NCBI GenBank assembly: GCA_964607865.1
Contig: CAZSLZ010000038.1
Span: 1-23,593 of the forward strand
DNA: 23,593 nt
DNA from: CAZSLZ01 sp964607865
GTDB lineage: Bacteria > Vulcanimicrobiota > JAJTBE01 > CAZSLZ01
Direction: 5' to 3'
Every line of letters starts with the position of its first letter. Position 1 is the stretch's first letter. A program made the position numbers and the translations under genes. Shown in pieces: positions 15,227 to 23,104 of this stretch. The notes below the pieces were generated by a model, which saw only the letters and a list, made by a program, of their open reading frames with translations, was not told the origin of the DNA and made no database searches.

Positions 15227-15843
15227 TTATTTGTTAACATCCGGATATTTCCTGCTTTCTTCAAAAAAAGAACCTATTAAATAGAAGCCACTGTCAACAT
15301 GAATTATTTCTCCAGTAATGCTTGAGGAGTAGCCGGAAAAAAGAAAAGCTGCAGTTCTGGCGGCATCTTCGGCAGAGGTTCCGGAATTACATGGAATATT
15401 ACTCCTTTATTCCATATATCTTTATAAGTTTCAAACTGCGGCAATGGCCTGGTTGCCTGAGTTTTTAAAGTCCCGGAAGCAATACAATTCACTCTGATTT
15501 TAAACCTGTCTCCCAGATCCTTTGCAAGATATTTGCTTATGTATTCAAGAGTTGCCTTGCATACTCCCAGGAAATATCACAAAAATTTGATTCAAAACAT
15601 TCAGACGGAGCATAACCAATAGAATGCAAAAACCATGAAAATCATCTCATTCCTTCTTTATATACCACCTTTATATACTGCACAGCTTCATTAATCTGAT
15701 CGGGCTCGGTAACATCGATTTTTTATATCACAGGTATGGGGTCAAAGGTTCCGGCGCAATGCAGTTGCCGGGCAATATAATAGGCAATGCTATCCGTTGT
15801 TATTACAGCTGTTATCAAAATTTTTCTATTCTTTATAAACATT
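15227..15843 (-). pseudogene. fabI: Decayed enoyl-ACP reductase (fabI) with several frameshifts and stops
   Basis: Reading the minus strand from ATG 15843 gives an FabI-like N-terminus (KILITAVITTDSIAYYIARQ, similar to the SIAYGIA motif), then an in-frame TAA, KIDVTEPDQINEAVQYIK, a TGA, and SWFLHSIGYAPSECFE (the HSIAFAP-like motif), then a TAA. Most of the catalytic Tyr/Lys region is missing. Sequence resumes with YLAKDLGDRFKIRVNCIASG and TLKTQATRPLP, then shifts frame and ends as SAEDAARTAAFLFSG, SITGEIIHVDSGFY, stopping at TAA 15227-15229. FabI family members keep all these blocks in one frame over about 255-260 residues. With multiple stops, at least two frameshifts and an internal deletion, this copy cannot make enzyme. 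It lies 11 bases after the HAD gene, in what was probably an operon. Confidence 0.93.
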
Positions 15844-15854
15844 TATCCACCAAG

Positions 15855-16613
15855 TCAACTAATAGTTTTACTTATCATTTTTTCAATTTGAACAGCAAAA
15901 CTGTCCAGCTCAAGTAAAGGAATTCCCTGAGCCATAGCCTTATTCTGTTCAATTTCATTGTTATATCCCCATTTTGCCATAAAAGTATTAACTCCGATTT
16001 CCCTGACTGCGGTAAGGTTTTCCATAATATCGTCAATGAAAAATATTTGATTCAACTTGACATCTTTTTTTTGGGATATTCTTTTCATAAGTTCAGGTTT
16101 ATAGATGGTGATTTCCCTGGAAAAAATTTCAAACTCCAGTTCGTATTGCTTCAACAAAACCTCGATGCTTTCTTTATCCTTGGCGGAACAGATCACTAAT
16201 GGGAATTTCTGTTGTAATTTTTCTATTTGTGGAATAATGCCGGGGTAGGGATGATGCAGGGTCATCCAGAAATCAAACTGGTTATTCATTAAACCATTAC
16301 GGATTTGATAAAACCTTGTGGTAAATTGTTCAACTTCCTGTCGATATCTGGTACGGTAACTGAAAAATTTTTGAAAATCCATTTTGCTAAAATCAATATC
16401 AGGATACTCATCTATTAATTTAAGTAAAATATAGAAGTCTTTTCCGCTTTTTGCCAGGTAGCGTCCCTGGTAGAATTTCCTCTGTAGTTGGCCAGTATTT
16501 TTGGTTATTGAACCGAAAAGCTGGTTATATGCCAGCTGGGAAACGTAGAAACACTCCTGGATACTGTCCCATATTACTCCGTCAAAATCCAGAGCCAATA
16601 ATATATCATTCAT
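15855..16613 (-). CDS. HAD-superfamily hydrolase
   Basis: Cytoplasmic phosphatase-type HAD protein of 252 residues. Motif I is DFDGV (Asp9 nucleophile, Asp11), motif II is the Ser of VICSAK (143), motif III is the Lys of IYKPE (172), and motif IV is FFIDD (Asp194, Asp195), so the active site is complete. The cap region between about 20 and 115 is mostly helical, as in phosphoglycolate-phosphatase-like members, but the substrate cannot be read from sequence. The start ATG at 16613 has AGAGG about five bases upstream. It is divergent from the DUF503 gene and is followed closely by the fabI remnant on the same strand. Confidence 0.88.
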   Translation of the reverse strand: MNDILLALDFDGVIWDSIQECFYVSQLAYNQLFGSITKNTGQLQRKFYQGRYLAKSGKDFYILLKLIDEYPDIDFSKMDFQKFFSYRTRYRQEVEQFTTRFYQIRNGLMNNQFDFWMTLHHPYPGIIPQIEKLQQKFPLVICSAKDKESIEVLLKQYELEFEIFSREITIYKPELMKRISQKKDVKLNQIFFIDDIMENLTAVREIGVNTFMAKWGYNNEIEQNKAMAQGIPLLELDSFAVQIEKMISKTIS

Positions 16614-16704
16614 ACTGCCTCTTACCTCCCTGGATTTTATTCTTTATATTGGAATTTTTCTCCTTGATTTGGTATTATGTTAATATATAATTACAGGAGG
16701 AAAA

Positions 16705-16998
16705 ATGTTTGCAGGAATAGTCTGGCTGGATTTGCACCTGCTGGGGGAGCCCAATTCTCTGAAAGCAAAAAGAATGGTGATTCGTAGTTTAAAGGACAGG
16801 CTTATTAATCGTTTTCAATTCTCAGTAGCTGAAGTTGGAAGCAATGATTTATGGCAGAGATCAGAGCTGGGTGTAAGCATGATAAGCTCAAAGCAACCCG
16901 AAGTGGATAAAAAAATCGATAAACTTATAAGGTTTATCGATAAAGAAAATAATATTGAAATAATTGATATCTACAAGGAAATAATAAAAGTCAAATAA
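16705..16998 (+). CDS. DUF503 family protein (YlxP-like)
   Basis: The small 97-residue protein begins MFAGIVWLDLHLLGEPNSLKAKR and continues with SLKDRL-x-x-RF-x-FSVAEVGSNDLWQRSELGVS, the usual DUF503 pattern (a ferredoxin-like fold; the Bacillus homologue YlxP is encoded in the nusA-infB region). The precise role is unsettled; a link with translation or ribosome maturation is suggested by that neighbourhood in other genomes, which is not present here. It has a near-perfect AGGAGG site about five bases before ATG. Its TAA ends one base before the convergent pilin frame. Confidence 0.9.
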   Translation: MFAGIVWLDLHLLGEPNSLKAKRMVIRSLKDRLINRFQFSVAEVGSNDLWQRSELGVSMISSKQPEVDKKIDKLIRFIDKENNIEIIDIYKEIIKVK

Positions 16999-17451
16999 TC
17001 ATTCCATATCTTTCTGGTTGTTAACAAGGCCGTAACCGGGGGAATACTGGGGATAGCCCTGGCTGATATAATCAAGAACCAGGTAATGGAGTCCGTCTTC
17101 ACAATTTACTATGAAGGTTTGGCCATCGGTTGTCCCTTTTAATGTATAATGATAATTGTCTGATTCTCCCCCCTGGGGGCATTTCGGCCTTGGATGTAAA
17201 TATGCCGGGTTGGATTCGAATATATCAGTTTCCCAATCTGCTTCTGGTGGGTAACGTTCATTTTCTGTCTTGTAAGTTTCAAGAGCTGCGGCTATAGCCC
17301 TTAAATTGAACTGGCAACCGGTAAGTTGTGCCTGATATCTTGCTTTTACCATATTCGGCAATACCAGCACCATCAGTAAACCAATAATTGTGATAACTAT
17401 CATCATTTCGATAAGAGTAAAAGCTTTGTTGCGCCATATTTGAGAAAACAC
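16999..17451 (-). CDS. Type IV/type II secretion prepilin-like protein
   Basis: The 150-residue product has the class III leader of pilins and pseudopilins: a short basic N-terminus, then A10|F11-T-L-I-E15 followed by a hydrophobic helix of about 20 residues (MMIVITIIGLLMVLVLPNM). The -1 residue is Ala instead of the usual Gly, still within what prepilin peptidase accepts. Past the helix are the alpha1-C part (QLTGCQFNLRAIAAALETYKTENERYPP) and a small Cys-containing head domain, as in GspG-like pseudopilins. The GTG start has AAAGGAG about nine bases upstream. It is last in the run hflX-DUF4129-DUF4350-MoxR, 80 bases after MoxR, and may or may not belong to that transcript. No assembly genes lie next to it. 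Confidence 0.88.
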   Translation of the reverse strand: MFSQIWRNKAFTLIEMMIVITIIGLLMVLVLPNMVKARYQAQLTGCQFNLRAIAAALETYKTENERYPPEADWETDIFESNPAYLHPRPKCPQGGESDNYHYTLKGTTDGQTFIVNCEDGLHYLVLDYISQGYPQYSPGYGLVNNQKDME

Positions 17452-17531
17452 CTTTTTTATCTCCTTTCAAAAGAGAAAAATTATAATACCAGTTTGTATT
17501 ATATCATTATTTTAACAAATAATCCAGTTAT

Positions 17532-18494
17532 TTATCGAGGTACTTCCACAGATGCCAGGATATTTTTTATAATATCATCAGGAGACAAACCTTCGATCTC
17601 AGCTTCGGGCTTCAAGATAATCCGATGCCTCAATACAGGATAAGCTGATTCTTTGATATCATCAGGAATCACATAATCTCTTCCCCTGGTTGCAGCTCTG
17701 GTTTTGCTTGAGAGCAGAATCGAGATAGCGCCTCTGGGGCTGGCACCGAGGCTGATATTAATATTTTTTCTGGTATGATTAGTTAGTTGAAAAATATACT
17801 CAAAAATTTCATCTTTAACTTTAACATTTAAAATTTCTCTTTTGCATTCTGTAAGAAATTCATTGTAATCCAACTGGTCAAACAATATTTCATCAATTTT
17901 ATTGGGGTTGAACCCCTGATTGAATTTCTTTAATATATCAACTTCCACTCCGGTTTCAGGATAATTTACCAGAATTTTGTATAAAAATCTGTCCATCTGG
18001 GCTTCGGGCAGGGGATAGGTCCCCTCAAACTCAACAGGGTTCTGGGTTGCAAATACAATAAACAAATCAGGCAGGGGTATCATTTCACCTTCTATTGTAG
18101 CCTGATTTTCTTCCATGGCTTCCAACAATGCCGACTGGGTTTTTGGGGGGGTGCGGTTGATTTCGTCAGCCAGTAAAAGATTTGTAAAAATTGGCCCCTT
18201 CTTTAAAAAGAATTCGTTTGCTTTCATATCAAAGATATGAGTACCAACCACATCTGAGGGCATCAGGTCGGGAGTAAACTGAATACGCTGAAAAGAACCC
18301 TTTATAATTTTTGAAATGGTTCTTACCAACAAAGTTTTTGCTGTTCCCGGAACCCCTTCCAGTAATACATGGCCGCCGGTCAATAAAGCTATGAGGGCGT
18401 CTTCAATAACTTTTTCCTGTCCCAGAACAACTTTGTGTATCTCGGCTTTCAGTTGCTCAAATATCTTATGGGTAAGTCCGGTCTGCGTTTCCAA
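17532..18494 (-). CDS. MoxR-family AAA+ ATPase
   Basis: The 320-residue AAA+ protein has Walker A GVPGTAKT, Walker B LLADEINR, sensor-1 FATQNP, and the MoxR signature TYPLPEAQMDRF, with the C-terminal lid domain (SPRGAISILLSSKT, AYPVLRHRI). MoxR proteins act as chaperones that help assemble or activate partner complexes, often together with DUF58/VWA proteins. The TTG start has AAAGGAG six to seven bases before it. It lies 18 bases downstream of the DUF4350 gene on the same strand. The classic DUF58 partner is absent from this run. Confidence 0.95.
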   Translation of the reverse strand: METQTGLTHKIFEQLKAEIHKVVLGQEKVIEDALIALLTGGHVLLEGVPGTAKTLLVRTISKIIKGSFQRIQFTPDLMPSDVVGTHIFDMKANEFFLKKGPIFTNLLLADEINRTPPKTQSALLEAMEENQATIEGEMIPLPDLFIVFATQNPVEFEGTYPLPEAQMDRFLYKILVNYPETGVEVDILKKFNQGFNPNKIDEILFDQLDYNEFLTECKREILNVKVKDEIFEYIFQLTNHTRKNINISLGASPRGAISILLSSKTRAATRGRDYVIPDDIKESAYPVLRHRIILKPEAEIEGLSPDDIIKNILASVEVPR

Positions 18495-18512
18495 TGCTAA
18501 CTCCTTTCGTTA

Positions 18513-19664
18513 TCAGGGCTGGTTAATATTTTTTTCTATAATTCTGGCAAGGTCAATTATTTCCTTATCGGAAACCCTGGATTTTTTTCTTAAAACATTT
18601 GATTTTTCTATTATCTTCTTAATTTTTCCTTTGTTCTTGAGAGGAGCGTTTTCAATATACCCCAGCCACTTTTCGTCAGAAAATTCAGGAGAAATATTAA
18701 ACGATTTTCCAATCCGTCTTTTTAAACCGAATATAATTTTATCCAGGGCAAATCTCAGAGAATTTGCTTTATAATGTAAATTGGCAAAAGAATGCACATA
18801 TTCGACTGAAGTTCTTTGTATGTCTTTGTTTTGCTTTCGGGGATCACCAAAACGGATCATGAAAACCAGGTAAAAAACCAGAACTGCTATACCTAGCTGA
18901 ATCAAGATGAAAACAGCCCGGCTGGAAAATTTAAACTCTCCTTTCTTATGCTGCCAGTAACCATGAATTGTTTCATCAAACAATATCGTTTCCGAGTTTA
19001 ATAAACGAAAAATGTTTGCAATAAAAATTACGTTATCGTTATTTGAGATATTCAAATTTGTTATTATATCAGGGGCGGACAGAACAATAACTGACCCCCG
19101 GTTTATCTGTGTTTCTGCGCAGATTACCCCAGAATCGTCTTCCAATAAAACCTGAAAAGGGTGGCTTCCCAAAGGAGGTAGATGCAGACGGGTTTTGCCA
19201 AGAATTTCTACCTTATTTACATTGTCAGCAGCTGGGTTTTGTGCTGAAAAATCAGATATCACAGTTTCTTCTGTCATTTCCACTTTTGTGGAAACAGCCA
19301 GAAATTTGTAGAGTTCATTATCCTTGTCATCAATGATCAGTAGGTTGTTTCCCTGGCTCATCCATTCATAAATTTTATCAACTCTTTCCCTGCTCAGCAT
19401 ACCGGGAAATGGCTGAACAATTACCAGAGTCTGCCTGATATCGGTTGAATTCAACATGTCGGCCTTTTCCTGAAATCTTTCGACACTGTAACCCGTTTTT
19501 TCCAGAAGCAGAAAGAGGGCTTTATGGCCATTTCTTCCTGAATCAAAAGATGTGGGCATGCTGAAAAGTTTTTCTGATTTTCCCGAACCGGTTTTGGAAA
19601 TAAAAAAGAAAACTAATACTAAAATAACAGCAATTATTATAATCCATTTTCGCCTAGATTCCAA
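18513..19664 (-). CDS. DUF4350 membrane protein
   Basis: A 383-residue protein with an N-terminal transmembrane segment (about 6-23), an extracytoplasmic DUF4350 region with the conserved start PTSFDSGRNGHKALFLLL followed by GYSVERF and a NNLLIIDDKD stretch, a second transmembrane segment (about 259-277), and a basic cytoplasmic C-terminus. DUF4350 proteins accompany MoxR and DUF4129 in many bacteria; their biochemistry is not established. The start ATG at 19664 overlaps the end of the DUF4129 gene by 11 bases (shared ATGGAATCTAG), implying coupled translation. Confidence 0.88.
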   Translation of the reverse strand: MESRRKWIIIIAVILVLVFFFISKTGSGKSEKLFSMPTSFDSGRNGHKALFLLLEKTGYSVERFQEKADMLNSTDIRQTLVIVQPFPGMLSRERVDKIYEWMSQGNNLLIIDDKDNELYKFLAVSTKVEMTEETVISDFSAQNPAADNVNKVEILGKTRLHLPPLGSHPFQVLLEDDSGVICAETQINRGSVIVLSAPDIITNLNISNNDNVIFIANIFRLLNSETILFDETIHGYWQHKKGEFKFSSRAVFILIQLGIAVLVFYLVFMIRFGDPRKQNKDIQRTSVEYVHSFANLHYKANSLRFALDKIIFGLKRRIGKSFNISPEFSDEKWLGYIENAPLKNKGKIKKIIEKSNVLRKKSRVSDKEIIDLARIIEKNINQP

Positions 19665-20343
19665 TTTTTGCCACTTCTTTCTTGCAGTTCATGAAATAAC
19701 CTGAAAATTCTTTATACTCTTCTTCAGAACAGTCTTCCATGGCATATATCTTGTGTTCAAATATGGCGTTCAGCTTTTTAAAACTGTTGTTTAACTCCCT
19801 GGAGCCAACCTCTTCCAGAAATAATTCAGCTTCTTTATTGGTTTTGGTTTCTGAGTTTATCATAATGTCTTGAAGATTCAAGTAATATAAAAATGAAAGA
19901 TAGAGATAATGCATGGCCAAAGGGTAATTTTTATCTTTTTCATATTTCTTTGCGAGTTTTTCAAGAGTTAATGAATCTTTGATATGCTGTGGAGAATCCT
20001 TAACAACATCAGCTTTTTCAAAAGACGAAATTCTGTTTTTTATTCTAATAATGATATATGCCAGAAGAATGCCGAATATAATAGCAACAATTACATAAGA
20101 AAATGAAATAACACTTTCTGACATTAAAAACTGCAGAATAATTTTTATGGCATAAGCTATATGGTTCAATATGGTTTTTATAAATTCCAACCTGGATAAT
20201 TCGCTTAACAATTGTTCAAGCCAACCAGGCTTCAGCCCACTGAATTCTCTCCGGCTTAAGATGCTTCTTAAATAGCCTTTTATTTTTTCAGGGTTGCTGT
20301 TTATTGATAAAAACATACTTTTAAAGAAAAAAGAATTAATCAT
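19654..20343 (-). CDS. DUF4129 domain membrane protein
   Basis: The 229-residue product has a membrane anchor at about 79-102 (SYVIVAIIFGILLAYIII) and a C-terminal DUF4129 domain (about 125-215): KDKNYPLAMHYLYLSFLYYLNLQD and then a TKTNKEAELFL element, matching the family's YPLAL-x-x-LYLALLRYL and TNREYL motifs. This domain normally sits at the C-terminus of transglutaminase-like proteins, but here it is stand-alone. The start overlaps the end of hflX by eight bases (ATGATTAA) and its end (TAG) overlaps the start of DUF4350, so the three genes are tightly coupled. The TAG here ends the protein at the expected place; readthrough would add 35 residues of unlikely sequence. Confidence 0.85.
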   Translation of the reverse strand: MINSFFFKSMFLSINSNPEKIKGYLRSILSRREFSGLKPGWLEQLLSELSRLEFIKTILNHIAYAIKIILQFLMSESVISFSYVIVAIIFGILLAYIIIRIKNRISSFEKADVVKDSPQHIKDSLTLEKLAKKYEKDKNYPLAMHYLYLSFLYYLNLQDIMINSETKTNKEAELFLEEVGSRELNNSFKKLNAIFEHKIYAMEDCSEEEYKEFSGYFMNCKKEVAKIGI

Positions 20344-21541
20344 TTTTTGTAGTTGAATACTCTCTCATCCAATAAGAATCATCCATTTTTCTGAATCTCT
20401 CCACAAATTTAGGAAAAAATTCCCTGGTGGTTTTCTGCAGTTTTTCCTTAACTTTTTCAAAACCGTCATTCTCTTTTGCAGAAACGAATATTCCCCTGGA
20501 ATACTCTCTGTGAAGTGTTTCCAATTCCAGGGAGCTTAACATATCTTTCTTGTTAAATACCAGAATAGTAGGTTTACTGTCACAACCCATTTCTTCCAGA
20601 ACGGTTTCTGTTACTTCCAGATGCTCTTTCCAATTTTCATGAGAAATATCAACCACCTGAATAATAATATCAGCTTCTTCTACTTCCTCCAGGGTAGCTC
20701 TGAAAGCTGCCGCCAATTGGTGGGGAAGATGCCTGATAAATCCTACAGTATCCACTAACAATAATTCAATTCCCATTCCAATATAAAATTTTCCCACAGT
20801 GGGGTCTAATGTGGCGAAAAGTTTGTCCTGTACATCAACTTTCTGGTTGGTAAGCAGGTTTAAAATGGTAGATTTGCCTGAATTGGTATAACCTACCAGG
20901 GCAGCGGTAAGAAAACCCTTGTTATATCGGCTTTCTCTTAACAAGCCTCGATGAGACCGCACTTTTTGAAGATCCCGTGTCAGGGTTTCGATTCTTTTTC
21001 TGACATGGCGTTTGTCGGTTTCCAGCATGGTTTCACCCGGCCCCCGGGTTCCTATGCCACCACCCAGGCGGGAGAGAATCTTACCCAGGCCCGCCAGCCT
21101 GGGTAGCAGATATTTTAACAATGCAAGTTCTACCTGCATTTTACCCTCACGGGTTCGTGCCCGTTGAGCGAAAATATCCAGAATTAAAGCCTGCCTGTCA
21201 ATTACCCTTACTCCCAGAGCTGTGGACAGGTTCTTTTCCTGGCTGGGTTTGAGATCATTCAATACAATAACCACATCGGGCTTTTCTTCATTTTCCACAT
21301 ACTCTTTAATTTCATCAACTTTGCCCTTGCCAATGAATGTGGCGGTATCAGGGTAACTTTTACTCTGAATAAAGGTTTCCAGAATTTCCGCACCTGCAGA
21401 ATATGCCAACTGTTTCATTTCATGAACGAAGTCTTCAAATTCTTCATAATTTTCCTTGGTCTGTAAACACACCAGAAGGGCTTTCTCTTTGGTCTTTCTT
21501 CGTTTAAGCTTTAATAATACCGGTTCTATATGGTCAGAAAT
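20336..21541 (-). CDS. hflX: GTPase HflX, probable non-canonical ATT start
   Basis: Ribosome-associated GTPase that splits or rescues stalled ribosomes. From GTG 21472 (378 residues) it shows the HflX N-terminal domain (SAGAEILETF, TFIGKGKVDEI, FNNDL-like VLNDLKPSQ), the glycine-rich LGGGIGTRGPGE linker, then the G domain: G1 GYTNSGKS (194-201), G3 DTVGF (241-245), G4 NKKD. The frame is open another 25 codons upstream, and these encode sensible HflX sequence (DHIEPVLLKL ... KEKALLV), including the first beta-strand, which a GTG start would truncate. The only start-like codons there are ATT at 21547 and 21541. AAGGGAG lies three and nine bases before them respectively, so I place the start at 21541 (401 residues). 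It begins the coupled run to DUF4129 and lies directly after the zinc-ribbon gene. Confidence 0.93.
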   Translation of the reverse strand: MSDHIEPVLLKLKRRKTKEKALLVCLQTKENYEEFEDFVHEMKQLAYSAGAEILETFIQSKSYPDTATFIGKGKVDEIKEYVENEEKPDVVIVLNDLKPSQEKNLSTALGVRVIDRQALILDIFAQRARTREGKMQVELALLKYLLPRLAGLGKILSRLGGGIGTRGPGETMLETDKRHVRKRIETLTRDLQKVRSHRGLLRESRYNKGFLTAALVGYTNSGKSTILNLLTNQKVDVQDKLFATLDPTVGKFYIGMGIELLLVDTVGFIRHLPHQLAAAFRATLEEVEEADIIIQVVDISHENWKEHLEVTETVLEEMGCDSKPTILVFNKKDMLSSLELETLHREYSRGIFVSAKENDGFEKVKEKLQKTTREFFPKFVERFRKMDDSYWMREYSTTKND

Positions 21542-21542
21542 A

Positions 21543-22106
21543 CTAATCCACTCCCTTTAACTTATTTCCGCAACGGAAACAGAAAAGATTTTCAATTTCG
21601 TTTGTTTCACCGCAATTGGAACAAATATTTACCTGATTGAGTTTCTCTTGTGAATTCCCGGTTTCCTTCACAATATCTTCAATATTTTTGCCACACTTCA
21701 CACAGAAACGGGAGCCGGGAGGAACAATACTCCCACAGGAGCAGATAATGTTATCTGTATATTCAGGAGTTTGCTGGTTTTCTTCTTCATGCCCATTAAC
21801 TTGAAGGCTTTCAATTCTTGTCGAATTTTTGATCAGGTGTTTAATCCTTTCTTCAACACTGGACAATTCATCCTCCAGGGTTTCAATTTCTCTGCACCGT
21901 TTCATTATTCCCTGGGTGTCTGCTTCACCATCAAAATACTGATAGTAAACATATTCTCCCAATTCATTAATGAGCCTGGTTCTTTTCTGAGCCAGCTTCA
22001 AATGGTCAGCTTTCAAGTTTATCAATTCCAGGGCATCCCTGGATTTATCCTTTGCAATGCCGAGAGTCTTTTTTACATTAGATTTAAAACTGTCAAAGAA
22101 GGACAT
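21543..22106 (-). CDS. Coiled-coil protein with two C-terminal zinc ribbons
   Basis: The 187-residue protein has an N-terminal amphipathic or basic segment (MSFFDSFKSNVKKTLGIAKD), a long helical coiled-coil region (about 20-95, with LINLKADHLKLAQ, EIETLEDELSSVEERI), and two zinc ribbons: CSCGSIVPPGSRFCVKCG and CSNCGETNEIENLFCFRCG. No enzyme motif is present; it may be an adaptor or scaffold. The start at 22106 (GGAGAG about six bases upstream) is preferred over 22172. It ends at TAG, followed three codons later in frame by TGA. It precedes hflX directly, whose ribosome binding site lies within its last codons. Function unknown. Confidence 0.8.
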   Translation of the reverse strand: MSFFDSFKSNVKKTLGIAKDKSRDALELINLKADHLKLAQKRTRLINELGEYVYYQYFDGEADTQGIMKRCREIETLEDELSSVEERIKHLIKNSTRIESLQVNGHEEENQQTPEYTDNIICSCGSIVPPGSRFCVKCGKNIEDIVKETGNSQEKLNQVNICSNCGETNEIENLFCFRCGNKLKGVD

Positions 22107-22130
22107 CCTGCTCTCCAATATTTTTTTATT

Positions 22131-22139
22131 ATTATAGCA
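22131..22139 (-). promoter_or_regulatory. Extended -10 promoter candidate for the zinc-ribbon/hflX operon
   Basis: On the minus strand TGCTATAAT forms a perfect extended -10 element. Transcription would start about 22124, giving an ~18-base leader that carries the GGAGAG site of the gene starting at 22106. No good -35 hexamer is seen, which extended -10 promoters can lack. This is inferred from sequence only. Confidence 0.45.
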
Positions 22140-22245
22140 TATAACAGGAAGAAAAACAGTTTGTATAGACAAAATTCTGTTTTAACAGGTATAAGGTAGT
22201 GAGGGTAAAATATAATAAATGAGAAAAAGCTGAAGGATAATGTAA

Positions 22246-22716
22246 TTGAACATACTCAGAAAAATAAGAAAATTTTTAGCACGGATACGAGGCAAAACAT
22301 ATATCGCTGAGGGCAAATGCAACCAGTGTGGCGCCTGCTGTAAAATGATCACCCTGGTTATCGATTCCCATCCCATTTCCAGTGAAGAAGAATTTGAACA
22401 CCTGAAAATAATTTACCCCAAATATGAAAGATTTCAAATTGTAAATTATGATGAAAATGCGCATTTACGCTTTTCCTGTAAATATCTGGGTAAAAACAAC
22501 AAATGCCAGGATTATAAGAACCGTCCCCAAATTTGCCGGGATTACCCCAACCAGGATTTAATGATGCGGGGAGGCAAACTGGTTTCAACCTGCGGTTACA
22601 AATTCATACCCACCAGAGAATTCCAGGCTGTTTTAGAAGACATTATCGAAAAAAGTGAGTCAAAAATTAAACCTGAAATAAAAAATGAAAATAACCAAGG
22701 AGAGCAATATGAATAA
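22246..22716 (+). CDS. YkgJ-family cysteine cluster protein
   Basis: The 156-residue protein has the Cys pattern of the YkgJ/zinc- or iron-chelating family (PF03692): CNQCGACCK near residue 24, CKYL, then CQDYKNRPQICRDYP. Such proteins bind metal (Zn or Fe-S) through these cysteines; their substrates are unknown. The N-terminus is basic (ILRKIRKFLARIRGK) and the C-terminus is a charged tail. It starts with TTG 22246, preceded at good distance by AAGGA. Its end overlaps the next gene's start by eight bases, so the two are coupled. Confidence 0.88.
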   Translation: MNILRKIRKFLARIRGKTYIAEGKCNQCGACCKMITLVIDSHPISSEEEFEHLKIIYPKYERFQIVNYDENAHLRFSCKYLGKNNKCQDYKNRPQICRDYPNQDLMMRGGKLVSTCGYKFIPTREFQAVLEDIIEKSESKIKPEIKNENNQGEQYE

Positions 22717-23104
22717 GGAACAATTCTATGATATAGTTGAAGAAAGTATTTCAATGCTTCCTGGAGAGTTTAAGGAAAAATTAGACAATATCGAAATTAT
22801 TGTAAGAAACCTTCCCGATAAAGAAACACAGGAAAAAATCGAAAAAGGCGGATTGCTATTAGGGCTCTATACGGGCATCCCCCTTACCGTAAGAGGCTCC
22901 GGTTACGGTGGCGCATTCTATGGCTTTGTACCGCCGGATCGGATTTACCTGTATAAAAAAAATATAGAAAAGTACTGTAGCTATACACGGGCCTCTATGA
23001 TAAACCAGATAACCGATACCCTCTTTCACGAAATTGGCCATTATATGGGCCTGGGGGAAGAAGAGGTAAGAGCTCTGAAATATAAACATATTGAAAACAA
23101 TTAA
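22709..23104 (+). CDS. Zincin-like metallopeptidase family protein
   Basis: The 131-residue protein belongs to the small minimal-MMP-like family (PF06262). It has a helical N-terminus (EQFYDIVEESISMLP), a LGLYTGIPLTVRG region with Gly/Tyr-rich turns, PPDRIYLYKKNIE, and the zinc-binding motif HEIGHYMGLGEEE (HExxH-x-x-G form) near the C-terminus. The family is inferred to hydrolyse peptides, but substrates are not known. The start at 22709 has AAGGAG about seven bases upstream; the earlier in-frame ATG at 22685 has no such site and would start within that signal. It overlaps the YkgJ-like gene by eight bases. Confidence 0.88.
   Translation: MNKEQFYDIVEESISMLPGEFKEKLDNIEIIVRNLPDKETQEKIEKGGLLLGLYTGIPLTVRGSGYGGAFYGFVPPDRIYLYKKNIEKYCSYTRASMINQITDTLFHEIGHYMGLGEEEVRALKYKHIENN

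Noticed and set aside
16664..16691. TTGATT, 16-base spacer and TATAAT upstream of the DUF503 gene, as a sigma-70 promoter
   Set aside because: Transcription would start around 16698, inside the AGGAGG ribosome binding site, leaving a leader of about seven bases that would lose the site. The match is likely due to AT-rich sequence.
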